Shown in pieces: positions 8,060 through 16,636 of a DNA stretch of 64,000 nucleotides; position 1 is the first letter of the stretch; each line of letters begins with the position of its first letter. The DNA lies in assembly GCF_014200395.1 (NCBI RefSeq), contig NZ_JACHBS010000001.1, forward strand, positions 1,364,001 to 1,428,000, read 5' to 3'. The translations under genes and the position numbers were made by a program. The stretch is from Microcella frigidaquae. GTDB lineage: Bacteria > Actinomycetota > Actinomycetes > Actinomycetales > Microbacteriaceae. The notes under the pieces were generated by a model. It was not told the DNA's origin and made no database searches. It saw only the letters and a list, made by a program, of their open reading frames with translations.

Positions 8060-8574
8060 GCCGCGCCGCCCGCCGCGAACTGCGCCCCCCACCCCGGGGC
8101 GCGTCGGCGCAGCTGGCGAGCCCTCAGGCTCCAGAACACCCGGAAGCCGAGCCACGCCAGCGGCGTGAGCAGCCCCGCGCGCACGTCGAGCGTGTCGGTG
8201 AAGCGGGTGCGCGTGCGGGGGCTGAGCGGGTTCGGCGCCACGGCCATGCGGTGGTGCCAGTGGCGCACGATCACCATGGGACCGCGCACCGGCCCGCCCT
8301 CGTCGTGCACGGCGCGGGCGCCCGCGCCGAGCAGCGGATCGTCGAGCGTCTCGTCGCGGAGTCGGATCACCTGCTCGCCCATCGGCAGCACGCCGAGCAG
8401 CCGGAGCCGCACCCGATGCTCACCGCTCGGCCAGCGCTCGGGGAAGCCTCCCGCCTCGAGCGACTCGGCGGTCGTCCACGGCCCGGACACGGCCCGGAAC
8501 ACGGCGGGGGAGTGCAGTGCCTCCCACGCGGCATCGGCCGGGCAGTCGAGCAGGAGATCGAGGCGCACGCGCAT
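8056..8574 (-). CDS. SRPBCC-family (START-like) protein
   Basis: About 172 residues beginning MRVRLDLLLDCPADAAWEAL, the usual first strand of SRPBCC/polyketide-cyclase-like lipid- or ligand-binding folds. This is followed by a long beta-rich middle (VIVRHWHHRMAVAPN) and a C-terminal helix ending in an Arg-rich tail. The start at ATG 8574 is favoured because CAGACT lies 6 nt upstream (8581-8586), the leaderless arrangement repeated across this window. It is coupled by a 4-bp overlap to the DUF1684 gene. Ligand unknown. Confidence 0.65.
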   Translation of the reverse strand: MRVRLDLLLDCPADAAWEALHSPAVFRAVSGPWTTAESLEAGGFPERWPSGEHRVRLRLLGVLPMGEQVIRLRDETLDDPLLGAGARAVHDEGGPVRGPMVIVRHWHHRMAVAPNPLSPRTRTRFTDTLDVRAGLLTPLAWLGFRVFWSLRARQLRRRAPGWGAQFAAGGAA

Positions 8575-8609
8575 GCGCCCAGTCTGGGGCACGTCGATAC
8601 GATCGACCT

Positions 8610-9173
8610 GTGACCGGCCTGATCGACACCACCCCGCCCGACGAGCAGCAGCGCTACCAGGTGCGGCTCGATGTGGGGCTCGATGGCGCGCGCCGCATCG
8701 GCGCGAGCGCCCACCTGGTCGTCTGGTGCGACGGCCTGGCGACCGAGCCGGCGCCGGTCGACGCGCTGCCGCCGCACGCCGAGGTGATCGACGCGCGCTG
8801 CGGGGCGGCAGCCGCGATCGCGCAGCGGCTGCTCGAGCTGCAGGCCGCGCGGGGCGAGCGCACCATGGTCGCGGTCGTCGCGGCCGGAGCGCCCGTGGAG
8901 GCGCCGGAGGGCATCCCGGTCGAGGACCTGCTGCTGGCCGGCGCCGTGATCGACGCCCTCGGTGCGGTCGGCATCGACGCCACGAGCCCGGAGGCGGCCG
9001 CCGCGGCCGCCGCGTACCAGGGCCTGCGCGGGGCGGTCGCGCACATGCTCACCGCCTCGGTCGGGGGGCGGATGCTCGCCGCGAGCGAGGGCCCCGCGGC
9101 CGTGACGGCGGCGCGAGCGCGCTGGGAATCCTCCGAACTGGTCGTTCTGCGGGAATTCGCTCTGCCAGCCTGA
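8610..9173 (+). CDS. 2-phosphosulfolactate phosphatase-like (ComB family) protein
   Basis: 187 residues from GTG 8610, with a TACGAT -10 hexamer at 8598-8603 and only 6 nt between, so probably leaderless. The N-terminal YQVRLDVGLDGARRI, followed by a hydrophobic strand ending VVWCDGL and a long Ala-rich helical part, resembles actinobacterial proteins annotated as ComB-like. True ComB hydrolyses phosphosulfolactate in coenzyme M synthesis, a pathway not expected here, so the substrate is doubtful. It is divergent from the SRPBCC gene with a 35-bp gap. Confidence 0.45.
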   Translation: MTGLIDTTPPDEQQRYQVRLDVGLDGARRIGASAHLVVWCDGLATEPAPVDALPPHAEVIDARCGAAAAIAQRLLELQAARGERTMVAVVAAGAPVEAPEGIPVEDLLLAGAVIDALGAVGIDATSPEAAAAAAAYQGLRGAVAHMLTASVGGRMLAASEGPAAVTAARARWESSELVVLREFALPA

Positions 9174-9233
9174 GGCTGTACCCGGCAGCCGCGCGTTCGC
9201 GGCCGCCGACCCGATCGACCGCAGGAGGACACC

Positions 9234-9536
9234 ATGAAGGCCCACGTCAACGGCACCGTCATCGCCGAGGCTCCCGAGAGCGAGCTCATCACGATCGAGG
9301 GCAACTGGTACTTCCCGCCGTCGAGCATCGTGCCCGGGATGCTCACCGAGAGCCCGACCCCCTACACCTGCCCGTGGAAGGGCGAGTGCCAGTACTTCAC
9401 CGTCACGGTCGACGGCCAGAGCCTGCCCGACCGCGCCTGGAGCTACCCGACTCCGTACCCGAGCGGTATCGCGCGCGTCGGCAAGGACTTCTCGAACTAC
9501 GTCGCCTTCTGGAAAGAGGTCACGGTCAGCGAGTAG
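9234..9536 (+). CDS. DUF427 domain-containing protein
   Basis: 100 residues, with a strong AGGAGG ribosome-binding site 6 nt before the ATG. The sequence has the compact beta fold of DUF427: NGTVIAEAPES, EGNWYFPPSSI, TPYTCPWKGECQYF with the conserved Cys pair, and AWSYPTPYP. The function of the family is not established. It converges with the SprT-like gene, overlapping it by 11 bp. Confidence 0.88.
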   Translation: MKAHVNGTVIAEAPESELITIEGNWYFPPSSIVPGMLTESPTPYTCPWKGECQYFTVTVDGQSLPDRAWSYPTPYPSGIARVGKDFSNYVAFWKEVTVSE

Positions 9537-9990
9537 AGGATGCGGCGGTCTCTGACCAGGAGATGATCGCGGCGGCGCTGAACCGTCGCGAGCACCGCCC
9601 GCACGACACGGTGCGCGTCGGTCGACGGAACCGCACGAACTCGTGCCCGTTCGGGCAGGTGCCGCGCCAGCGCGCGCGCTCGTCGGCGATCGGGCCGTCG
9701 TGGGTGCGCCCGCCAACGTAGCCGAGCTCTCGGGCGATCCGCCGCCAGGCGGCGCCGTGCCCGACGCCCGGGCCGGCCAGGGCGTGGGCGACCTCGTGCA
9801 GCAGCACCTGGTGGATGGCGTCGTCGTCGAAGCGCTCGGCGAGGTGGCGCGACACGGTGATGCGCTTGCGGCCGAAGTCGCAGAGGCCCGCCCGGCGGGT
9901 GGCGCGATCGAAGCCGAAGGTCCACGACGGGTCGAGGTGCAGGGCGAGCAGGGCCTCCGCCCAGTGCCGCACCCGCTCCAGCTCGCTCAC
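9526..9990 (-). CDS. SprT-like zinc metalloprotease domain protein
   Basis: 154 residues. The HEVAHA motif (about residues 65-70) with a downstream GHGAAW histidine is the zinc-binding catalytic site of the SprT-like/WSS1 group. A C-terminal treble of Cys residues (CPNGHE and CGRC) forms a probable zinc ribbon. Eukaryotic relatives cut DNA-protein crosslinks; the bacterial role is not settled. The start is GTG 9990, with TAGCAT at 9997-10002 placed 6 nt upstream, which supports leaderless transcription. Confidence 0.82.
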   Translation of the reverse strand: MSELERVRHWAEALLALHLDPSWTFGFDRATRRAGLCDFGRKRITVSRHLAERFDDDAIHQVLLHEVAHALAGPGVGHGAAWRRIARELGYVGGRTHDGPIADERARWRGTCPNGHEFVRFRRPTRTVSCGRCSRRFSAAAIISWSETAASSTR

Positions 9991-10091
9991 GTGTCGATGC
10001 TAGGCGCGAGCGCCGACGCCGCCTCCCGTGCGTCAGGCATGTCGCCCCGGAGGTGTACAGTCTCCGAATACATGAGGAAAGGTCGTCGACG

Positions 10092-10451
10092 ATGCTGTTC
10101 GACCAGCTGGGCGGTTCGGCGGGGCTCGATCGACTGGCCGCCGCCCTCGCCGACCGGCTCGACGCCGACCCCGCCCTTGCTCCCCTCTTCGCCCGTGTCG
10201 ATCGCGACCGACTGCGTCGCCAGCACGCGCACTACCTCGCGGCCGTCCTCGGCGGCCCGGAGGTCTACGACGGCCGAGGCCTGCGCGAGGCTCATCGCCC
10301 CCTCCGCATCGACGACGAGCTGTTCGACCGCTTCCTCGCGCACGTGGTCGAGAGCGCTCGCGACACGGGCGCGAACGCCGTGGCCGTGGATGAGCTCGCC
10401 GGTCTCGTGCGCGGGCTGCGGCCCGCGATCGTCAACCGCGGCCTCGGCTGA
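10092..10451 (+). CDS. Group I-like truncated hemoglobin (first of two)
   Basis: 119 residues from ATG 10092, preceded by GAGGAAAGG. A longer frame from 10053 lacks a ribosome site. LFDQLGG at the start, DPALAPLF, YLAAVLGGP and the proximal-histidine region LREAHRPLRI identify a 2-on-2 truncated globin. The position usually held by Phe-Tyr (B9-B10) reads Ala-Ala, so the Tyr that steadies bound oxygen appears to be missing. These proteins bind heme ligands such as O2 or NO. The gene overlaps the convergent methyltransferase-like gene by 20 bp. Confidence 0.8.
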   Translation: MLFDQLGGSAGLDRLAAALADRLDADPALAPLFARVDRDRLRRQHAHYLAAVLGGPEVYDGRGLREAHRPLRIDDELFDRFLAHVVESARDTGANAVAVDELAGLVRGLRPAIVNRGLG

Positions 10452-11289
10452 AGACCCCGGAGGACGGGGCCGGGGAGGGTGCGGCGGTCGCGTCGATGAC
10501 GACCGGAGCGCCCGCCGTCCAGTCGCGCAGTTCACGGCCCGCGAGTACCGCCGCGGGATGCGGGCCGCGCGCCATCAGGCGCGGCAGCCAGTCGAGGGGC
10601 AGCTCCGATCGCGAGGCGATCAGCACGACATTGCCGAACCGACGGCCCTTGAGCACGCTCGCCTCGGCGAGCGCGGCCACCTGGCCGAGCGCATACTGCA
10701 GCGTCGCTGCCTGACCGCGGGCGAAGGCCAGCCCCGGCCCGTCGGCGATGTTCACCGCGACGATGCCGCCGGGCGCCAGCAGGGCGGCCACCTCGCCGTA
10801 GAACTCGGCGCTCGTGACATGGGCCGGGATGCGCGCCCCGCTGAACACGTCCACCACGACGAGGTCGACGGCGCCGCGCAGGGCGGCCGGCAGCCGGGCG
10901 AGCGTCGCGCGGGCATCCCCGTAGCGGATGCGGATGCCGGCGTTCCGCGGCAGCGGCAGGTGCTCACGCACGAAGCCCATGAGCTCCTCGTCGAGCTCGA
11001 TCACCTGCTGCCGCGATCCCGGGCGCGTGGCGTGGATGTAGCGCGGCAGGGTGAGCCCGCCCGCACCGAGGTGCACCGCAGTGAGCGGCTGGCCCGGCTC
11101 GCCCCACTCGTCGATGACATGGCCGATGCGCTGCACGTACTCGAAGAACAGCCGGCTCGGGTCGTCGAGGTCGACGTGCGATTGGGGGGTGCCGTCGACG
11201 ACGAGCGTGAAGGCGCCGGGCGACCATCGGTCGACCTCGATGACTGCGCGCTGGCCGCTCGCGAGGCGGCGCTCGACGGGGGCGGTCAT
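10432..11289 (-). CDS. Spermidine synthase-like (class I methyltransferase fold) protein
   Basis: About 285 residues from ATG 11289. The Rossmann-like core shows AVHLGAGGLTLPRYI (motif I), QQVIELDEEL (acidic residue after strand 2), YGDARATL and VDLVVVDVFSGARIP, as in the spermidine synthase/polyamine aminopropyltransferase superfamily. Actinobacterial relatives are usually annotated as fused-MFS or orphan spermidine synthase-like proteins, and true aminopropyl transfer is unproven. A CACGCT hexamer at 11297-11302 sits 7 nt upstream of the start, a weak match to the leaderless pattern. Confidence 0.72.
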   Translation of the reverse strand: MTAPVERRLASGQRAVIEVDRWSPGAFTLVVDGTPQSHVDLDDPSRLFFEYVQRIGHVIDEWGEPGQPLTAVHLGAGGLTLPRYIHATRPGSRQQVIELDEELMGFVREHLPLPRNAGIRIRYGDARATLARLPAALRGAVDLVVVDVFSGARIPAHVTSAEFYGEVAALLAPGGIVAVNIADGPGLAFARGQAATLQYALGQVAALAEASVLKGRRFGNVVLIASRSELPLDWLPRLMARGPHPAAVLAGRELRDWTAGAPVVIDATAAPSPAPSSGVFSRGRG

Positions 11290-11343
11290 GCACGACAGCG
11301 TGCCACATCCGGGCAGGCGCGCCCTGAGCACCGTGACCCGGAA

Positions 11344-11356
11344 TTGAGTAATCGGA
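11344..11356 (+). promoter_or_regulatory. Candidate LuxR/LAL-type operator upstream of the second globin
   Basis: TTGAGTAATCGGA shares an 11-base core (TGAGTAATCGG) with a site at 14600-14611 upstream of the large LuxR-type regulator gene. It lies about 80 bp before the globin start. A regulatory role is inferred from the match alone. Confidence 0.35.
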
Positions 11357-11435
11357 GCCCCCCGGCCGTCGTCGGAAGCGGGCACACTGGAAGGGCACGG
11401 GATAGCCGTGCGGCCCGACAGCGGAAGGAGGACCC

Positions 11436-11807
11436 GTGAGTCTGTTCGACGACTTCGGCGGAACGCCCGCGGTGACCGCCGCGGTCGAGGTCTTCTACGG
11501 CCGCGTGGCCGACGACCCCGAGCTCGCGCCCTGGTTCGCCGGGATCGACCTCGTGCGGCTGAAGGCCCACCAGCGGGCGTTCCTGACCGCGGCCCTCGGC
11601 GGGCCCGACCTCTTCACCGGGCGCTCGATGCCCGCGGCGCACGCCGGCCTCGGCATCACCATCGATGCCTTCGACCGGGTGCTCGAGCACCTCGCGTACA
11701 CCCTCTTCGATCTGGGCCTCAGCTATCAGCAGGTCGCGATGGTCATCGACGACCTCCGCGGACAGTCTGCGGGCATCGTCGAGATCGAGTCCGCTCCGGC
11801 CTCCTGA
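11436..11807 (+). CDS. Group I truncated hemoglobin (second of two)
   Basis: 123 residues starting at GTG with GGAAGGAGG upstream. LFDDFGG, VEVFYGRVADDPELAPWF (with the canonical Phe-Tyr at B9-B10), LKAHQRAFL, ALGGPDLF and AAHAGLGI (proximal His) make this a standard group I globin able to bind O2 or NO. It converges with the LuxR-type gene. The 21-bp unit containing its stop codon is directly repeated 24 bp later (11804-11824 and 11828-11848). Confidence 0.88.
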   Translation: MSLFDDFGGTPAVTAAVEVFYGRVADDPELAPWFAGIDLVRLKAHQRAFLTAALGGPDLFTGRSMPAAHAGLGITIDAFDRVLEHLAYTLFDLGLSYQQVAMVIDDLRGQSAGIVEIESAPAS

Positions 11808-11835
11808 GCGGTCAGGCGCTCTGCGCGCTGAGCGG

Positions 11836-14505
11836 TCAGGCGCTCTGCTCGGTCAGCCCCAGGGCCGCCGCCAACTCGGTGCGGCGCCGCACACCGAGCT
11901 TCGTGTAGGCCGACTGCAGGTGGTTGCTCACCGTCCGCGGCGAGAGGAAGAGGCGGGCGGCGATCTCGTTGCTGGCGAGGCCGTGCGCCGCGAGCGTCGC
12001 GATCTCGCGCTCGCGGGGCGTCAACGGCTCCACCTGCTCGCCGACCGCGAGCGGGGTCGTCGAGGCGCCCTCCGTGCGCTCGGCGAGACCGCGGGCACGC
12101 CCGGTCAGCTGGGCGGCGTCGCGCGCGCGTCCGGCCCGCCGCGCCGCCTCGGCGGCGAGCGCGAGGCACTCGGCCGCGTGCAGCAGGTAGCCGTGGCGCT
12201 CCCAATCATCGCCAGCGCGCGCCAGGGCGTCCGCATCGTCGTCGGCCATCGCGCGCGCCGTCCGGGCGCGCAGGGCGATCACCGGTGCGGAGGCCTCCGC
12301 GCTCATCTGCTCGAGCAGCTCGGCGGCCGTGCGAGCGTCTCCGAGCCGGGCGAGATCGAGCGCGAGCACGCTCGCGAAGTCGAGGTCGCCGCTCGCGATG
12401 CGCTGCCGCGTCCGCTCGATGAGACGGCTCCGAGCTCCGGCTGCGCGGCCATCGACCGCTTCCACCCAGGCCCAGGCCAGCAGCACGAGGGAGTCGTCGT
12501 CGATCATCCGCGCCGGAATGCAGGCGAGCACCGCCTGCGCCTCCGCGCGCTGCCCCTGCTGCGCGCGGATCCGGGCCAGCAGAGCACGGGCGAGCGGTTC
12601 GTACCCGGCCGGGCCGCGCGAGCGTGCTCCGGCGAGCGCGTCCTTCGCCCAGCGGGCCGCAGTCTCGAGGCGTCCCATCGACATGTGGATGGCGGCCAGG
12701 GTGAACTCCGCCTGCCGCGTCCGGAGCGCGTCGTCGAGCACGATCGCGTCGGCGAGGGCGTCGGCGGCGGCCGACCGCGCCTCCTCGAGGCGGCACGCCT
12801 GAGCCAGCACGACCGCCCGCATGAGCGCCGCCACGCGACCGGGAACCGTGGCCTCATCCAGCTGACCCGACGCCAGCACCCGTTCGGTCGCGCGCAGCGC
12901 CTCGTCGGTGCGCCCCAGTGCCAGGAGCGGCACGACGCTGTTGACCGCCAGCTCGGCCTTCTCGGCGGCGGTCCCGCCATCGGGGATGAGGGCCAGCTCG
13001 TCGAGCGCCTCCCGCGGCCGTTCCAGGCCCACCAGGATGCGGGCGCGCGCCTGGCGCAACCGCCGTGCGGCGGCCGGAAGCCGCTCCGCCGTCCCGTCGA
13101 GCAGGGCGAGGGCCTCCTCGAAGCGCCCGTTGACCGTGATGAGCGCGGTGGAGGTCATCGTGAGGATCCGCGCCGTGCGGTGGGCATCGACCGGGCTGAC
13201 GTCGTCGAGAGCGCGGGCGCGCTCCAGGATCCCCAGCGCGGCGTCGACCCGGCCGAGCTTGATGAGAGCATCCGCGTGCAGCAGCAGCAGCTCGGGGTCT
13301 GTGCCGCCGGATCGCTCCGCGGCCTCGGCGAGCCGGGCCACGAGGTCGAAGTCGTCCGCCAGCAGGGCCAGCCGGGCCGCGTCGGTCAGCAGGCCCGCGT
13401 CGCCCGGGGCGCCGGCATCGAGCCGCCACGTCGCGATGCGCACCGCGTCGGCCTCGCGGTCGTTCGACCCCTCGGCGCGGCTGACGTGATCGAGCAGGAG
13501 GTCGATGCGCCGGAGCGTCGGCACCGCCTGCCGCATGGCGGCGGCGTACTGCGGGTGGGCGATCGCCGCCACGTAGCGGTGCACCTCCGGTCGCACCGTC
13601 ACCAGTTGTGCCTGCTCGAGCCGGTCGAGCGCCGCGCGCAGCGCCGGCTCGACGATGTGCGCCACCGGGATCGTCTGGCACACGGCGAGACGCTCCATGA
13701 CCTCGCGGGCGGCCGGGTCGAGCTCCCCGAGCCGGGCGGCGATGAGCTCGTCGAGCGCGCGCGATCCTCCCGGAACCCCGGTCAGCAGCCAGGTGCCGTG
13801 CTGCTCGGTGAGCGCACCGGTGCGGAGCGCGTTCGCAACCAGCTCCCGCACGAACAGCGGATTCCCGCCCGAGGCTCCGTGCAGTGCGACCGTCGTCTGG
13901 TGGGCGACCGTTCCGCCGAGCACCGCGGGCAGCAGCGCGTCGAGGTCGTCGACGCTCAGCGGCTGCAGGGCGATGCGCAGGGCGCGGTCGGAGGTCCAGA
14001 GAGCGACGAGCGGGTCGGGCAGCGGCTCGCCGTCGCGCACCGTGGCGAGCAGGGCGATGGCTCCCGCGGCGGCCAGCTGCGACAGCACCGCGATCGAGAG
14101 CGTGTCGAGCTGGGGTGCGTCATCGACCACCACGAGCAGCGGTCCCTCCCGGCCGCGCTCGGCGGCCAGGTCGCGGGCGAAGCCCATCAAGGTCGCGGTG
14201 TCCGTGCCGATGCGGGTGATGTCCTGCCGAGTCGCGCCCATGAGCGGGATCAGTGCCGCCAGCGGGACATCCGACAAGCTCGCGCTGGCCATCACCCGGT
14301 TGATCCGCCAGCCCTCCGATTCGAGCCGCTCGGCGGCCTCGGTGGCGAGCCGCGTCTTGCCGACGCCGGCCTCGCCCGAGAGCACCACGAGCGCGAGGCC
14401 GTCGACCGCGAGGGCGGCGCGGGTCTGGGCGAGCATCCCGTCGCGCCCGACCATCGGCCACGCGCCCGGCAGGCCTGTCGGCGCGGCGGGCGGGGGAGGG
14501 GTCAT
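11836..14505 (-). CDS. Large ATP-binding LuxR-family (LAL) transcriptional regulator
   Basis: 889 residues. The N-terminal AAA/NACHT-like ATPase module has Walker A GEAGVGKT (residues 44-51) and Walker B LLVVVDD (about 123-129). The middle is a long array of helical TPR-like repeats rich in Ala, Arg and Leu. The C-terminus is a LuxR HTH: LTPREREIATLAAHGL, SNEIAARLFLSPRTVSNH and LQSAYTKLGV. Such MalT-like proteins activate transcription when ATP and an inducer are bound. The gene is divergent from a cell-surface protein gene 261 bp away, a likely target. Repeated TGAGyAAyCG elements lie in the shared upstream region. Confidence 0.9.
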   Translation of the reverse strand: MTPPPPAAPTGLPGAWPMVGRDGMLAQTRAALAVDGLALVVLSGEAGVGKTRLATEAAERLESEGWRINRVMASASLSDVPLAALIPLMGATRQDITRIGTDTATLMGFARDLAAERGREGPLLVVVDDAPQLDTLSIAVLSQLAAAGAIALLATVRDGEPLPDPLVALWTSDRALRIALQPLSVDDLDALLPAVLGGTVAHQTTVALHGASGGNPLFVRELVANALRTGALTEQHGTWLLTGVPGGSRALDELIAARLGELDPAAREVMERLAVCQTIPVAHIVEPALRAALDRLEQAQLVTVRPEVHRYVAAIAHPQYAAAMRQAVPTLRRIDLLLDHVSRAEGSNDREADAVRIATWRLDAGAPGDAGLLTDAARLALLADDFDLVARLAEAAERSGGTDPELLLLHADALIKLGRVDAALGILERARALDDVSPVDAHRTARILTMTSTALITVNGRFEEALALLDGTAERLPAAARRLRQARARILVGLERPREALDELALIPDGGTAAEKAELAVNSVVPLLALGRTDEALRATERVLASGQLDEATVPGRVAALMRAVVLAQACRLEEARSAAADALADAIVLDDALRTRQAEFTLAAIHMSMGRLETAARWAKDALAGARSRGPAGYEPLARALLARIRAQQGQRAEAQAVLACIPARMIDDDSLVLLAWAWVEAVDGRAAGARSRLIERTRQRIASGDLDFASVLALDLARLGDARTAAELLEQMSAEASAPVIALRARTARAMADDDADALARAGDDWERHGYLLHAAECLALAAEAARRAGRARDAAQLTGRARGLAERTEGASTTPLAVGEQVEPLTPREREIATLAAHGLASNEIAARLFLSPRTVSNHLQSAYTKLGVRRRTELAAALGLTEQSA

Positions 14506-14599
14506 CGCGGGGCGCGTCCTTCATGACGAGCGGATGCGCGCTGTGGCCGAGCGCGTCCTCGAAGTGTACTCAGCACTCCCGCCGTCGCGGGAGGCCCAA

Positions 14600-14633
14600 C
14601 TGAGTAATCGGCCGACCGGAGTTGAGCAACCGT
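14600..14633. promoter_or_regulatory. Tandem candidate operator boxes between the LAL regulator and the surface protein
   Basis: CTGAGTAATCGG (14600-14611) and TTGAGCAACCGT (14622-14633) are direct repeats 22 bp apart, two helical turns, in the 261-bp divergent region. The first shares its 11-base core with a site before the second globin gene. This fits a dimeric or oligomeric LuxR-type activator, but nothing beyond repetition shows it. Confidence 0.4.
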
Positions 14634-14766
14634 TGCCCATCACCGAGCCGTGCCGCTCGACGACTCTGAGATCGCGCCGCTGAACGGCGCCGCCACCACC
14701 CCGGTAGCCATCCCGGCTGCCGCCCCGGCATCCACCCCTCACTGATCTCGACAGAAAGCGATTCCG

Positions 14767-16533
14767 ATGCACACCACCGCCCCGGCCCTCCCGGTCGAGC
14801 TTCCCCCGCACCACCTGCCCATCCCGCGCGTGCTGGCGACCCTCGCGGTCACCGCGGTCGTCGCGGCATCGGCCCTCGTCGGCGTCGCAGCACCCGCCGC
14901 GGCCGAGGGCGAGAACGTCCTCCCGATCGCCGTGGATGACGCCTACTCGACCTCGATGAGCACGCAGCTCGTCGTGGCCAACCCCGGCTTCCTCGCCAAC
15001 GATGTCGACCCCGACTCGACCCTGACCCTGCTCTCGGTCGACTCGGCGGGGATCGCGGGCACGGTCTTCGCGAACAACGGCGGAGGCTTCACCTACAACC
15101 CGACGCCCGGCTTCACGGGGACGACCTCGTTCCAGTACCGCGCCATGGAGGTCGGGACGAACCAGTTCAGCGACTGGGCAACCGTCACCATCACCGTCGA
15201 CCCGCCCGTCGACCCCAACACCGCGCCGGTGACTGTCGCCGACACGTACACCACCCCGTACGAGACCCCGCTCGTGGTCTCCGCGGCCGAGAGTCTGCTG
15301 CTCAACGACTCGGATCCCGATGGCGACCCGATCATCGCGCTCTCCGGCTGGGCGCCCTCCGCCGGCATGATCTGGCCGGCGAGCGACCAGGGCACGTTCA
15401 CGTTCACGCCGGATCCGGGCTTCTCGGGCGACGTCACTTTCACCTACCGCGCCTTCGACCACAAGGCTCAGGGCAACCTGGTGACCGTCACCATCACGGT
15501 GCTGCCGCCCGTCGAGCCGGTGGTCAACACGCCTCCCGTCGGTGTCGACGACTGGTTCTTCGTCACGCCCGGTCAGAACTACTCGCTCAATGGCACGGCT
15601 GTGCTGGCGAACGACAGCGATGTCGACGGCGATTCGATCACCGCGCAGTGGGTCAACACACTGCCGGGCGATGCCGTGCAGTCTCCCAACGGATCCATCG
15701 CGTGGAGCGTGCCCGCCGACTTCTGCGGAGTGTTCGAGCTCCAGTACCGACCCTTCGATGGGATTGAGTCGGGCAACCTCACGACGATCGAGTTCCGCGC
15801 CTACTCCGAGCAGGTCGACGGGCTCCTCGACTGCGGCGACCCCGTTCCGGTGCTCAACAGCGCTCCCGTCGCCGTCGATGACGCCCACTCCGTGCAGCCC
15901 GGCCAGACGCTCACGGTGGCGGCGGTCTCGGGTGTCCTCAGCAATGACAGCGATGCTGACGGCGATGACCTGACCGCGACGCTCGTCGCAGCGCCGGTCA
16001 TCGGCAGCGGCTTCGTCCTCGACGCGGCGGGCGGCTTCAGCTGGACCGCCCCGGCCGGGTTCTGCGGCGAGACCTCGTTCACGTACCTGGCCGCCGATGC
16101 CACCAGCGAGAGCGCGGTCGCGACCGTCCGCATCATCGCCAGCGATGAGCGGGGCGAGATCTCGTGCCCCGATGACGAGGACGGCGAGGGCGGCCCGACC
16201 GACCAGCCCGGCTCGCCGACTATCCCGACCCTCCCGGAGCCGACCGAGCCGGAGAGCCCGACGGGTGACCCCGACCTCAGCGAGCAGCCCGCCACCCCCG
16301 GTCGCGACAGCCTCGCCTACACCGGTGCGGCCGACGTGGTGCCCGGTATCGGCTGGGGGGGCGCTCCTGGCCCTCATGCTCGGGCTCGGGCTGGTCGCGC
16401 CGCGGGTTCGCCAGAGCCGCGGCCGCGCCTGAGCCCGGTCGACTGCGCGGGGCGGGGATGCTCGAGACGGGCATCCCCGCCCCGTCACGTCTGCCGGACC
16501 CCGTGCGGTGGGGCTCGGGTCGCGCGGTTATAG
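14767..16533 (+). CDS. Cadherin-like/Ig repeat surface protein with LAYTG signal, C-terminus frameshifted
   Basis: The N-terminus has a signal peptide (TLAVTAVVAASALVGVAAPAAA). Four repeats of about 100 residues follow, three with LxNDSDxDGDxx calcium-type motifs of tandem cadherin-like domains. A Pro/Thr/Glu-rich stalk leads to LAYTG near residue 520. The frame as read then gives low-complexity Arg/Pro/Ala residues to 16533. Removing one base from the seven-G run at about 16355-16361 instead yields GALLALMLGLGLVAPRV then QSRGRA and a stop at 16432, a normal membrane helix and positive tail. The gene is therefore a frameshifted, phase-variable or mis-sequenced LAxTG wall-anchored protein. Confidence 0.82.
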   Translation: MHTTAPALPVELPPHHLPIPRVLATLAVTAVVAASALVGVAAPAAAEGENVLPIAVDDAYSTSMSTQLVVANPGFLANDVDPDSTLTLLSVDSAGIAGTVFANNGGGFTYNPTPGFTGTTSFQYRAMEVGTNQFSDWATVTITVDPPVDPNTAPVTVADTYTTPYETPLVVSAAESLLLNDSDPDGDPIIALSGWAPSAGMIWPASDQGTFTFTPDPGFSGDVTFTYRAFDHKAQGNLVTVTITVLPPVEPVVNTPPVGVDDWFFVTPGQNYSLNGTAVLANDSDVDGDSITAQWVNTLPGDAVQSPNGSIAWSVPADFCGVFELQYRPFDGIESGNLTTIEFRAYSEQVDGLLDCGDPVPVLNSAPVAVDDAHSVQPGQTLTVAAVSGVLSNDSDADGDDLTATLVAAPVIGSGFVLDAAGGFSWTAPAGFCGETSFTYLAADATSESAVATVRIIASDERGEISCPDDEDGEGGPTDQPGSPTIPTLPEPTEPESPTGDPDLSEQPATPGRDSLAYTGAADVVPGIGWGGAPGPHARARAGRAAGSPEPRPRLSPVDCAGRGCSRRASPPRHVCRTPCGGARVARL

Positions 16534-16564
16534 CGCAGCGAGGGGCGATGGTCAAGAAACAGAC

Positions 16565-16594
16565 TGGACACGACCGCGCGAGCGCCCCTAGTAT
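16565..16594 (+). promoter_or_regulatory. Candidate rpoB promoter
   Basis: TGGACA (16565-16570) and TAGTAT (16589-16594) are separated by 18 bp, close to the actinobacterial housekeeping sigma consensus. This would give a leader of about 175 nt before rpoB. Confidence 0.5.
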
Positions 16595-16622
16595 TGAGGT
16601 TTGCGCTCCCATGTCTGATCTG

Positions 16623-16636
16623 CCGCCATATGGCGG
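16623..16636. promoter_or_regulatory. Perfect 14-bp palindrome in the rpoB leader
   Basis: CCGCCATATGGCGG is fully self-complementary. It lies about 30 bp downstream of the proposed -10 hexamer and 140 bp before the rpoB start, a position where a bound protein could act as a roadblock. No known factor is recognised. Confidence 0.35.
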
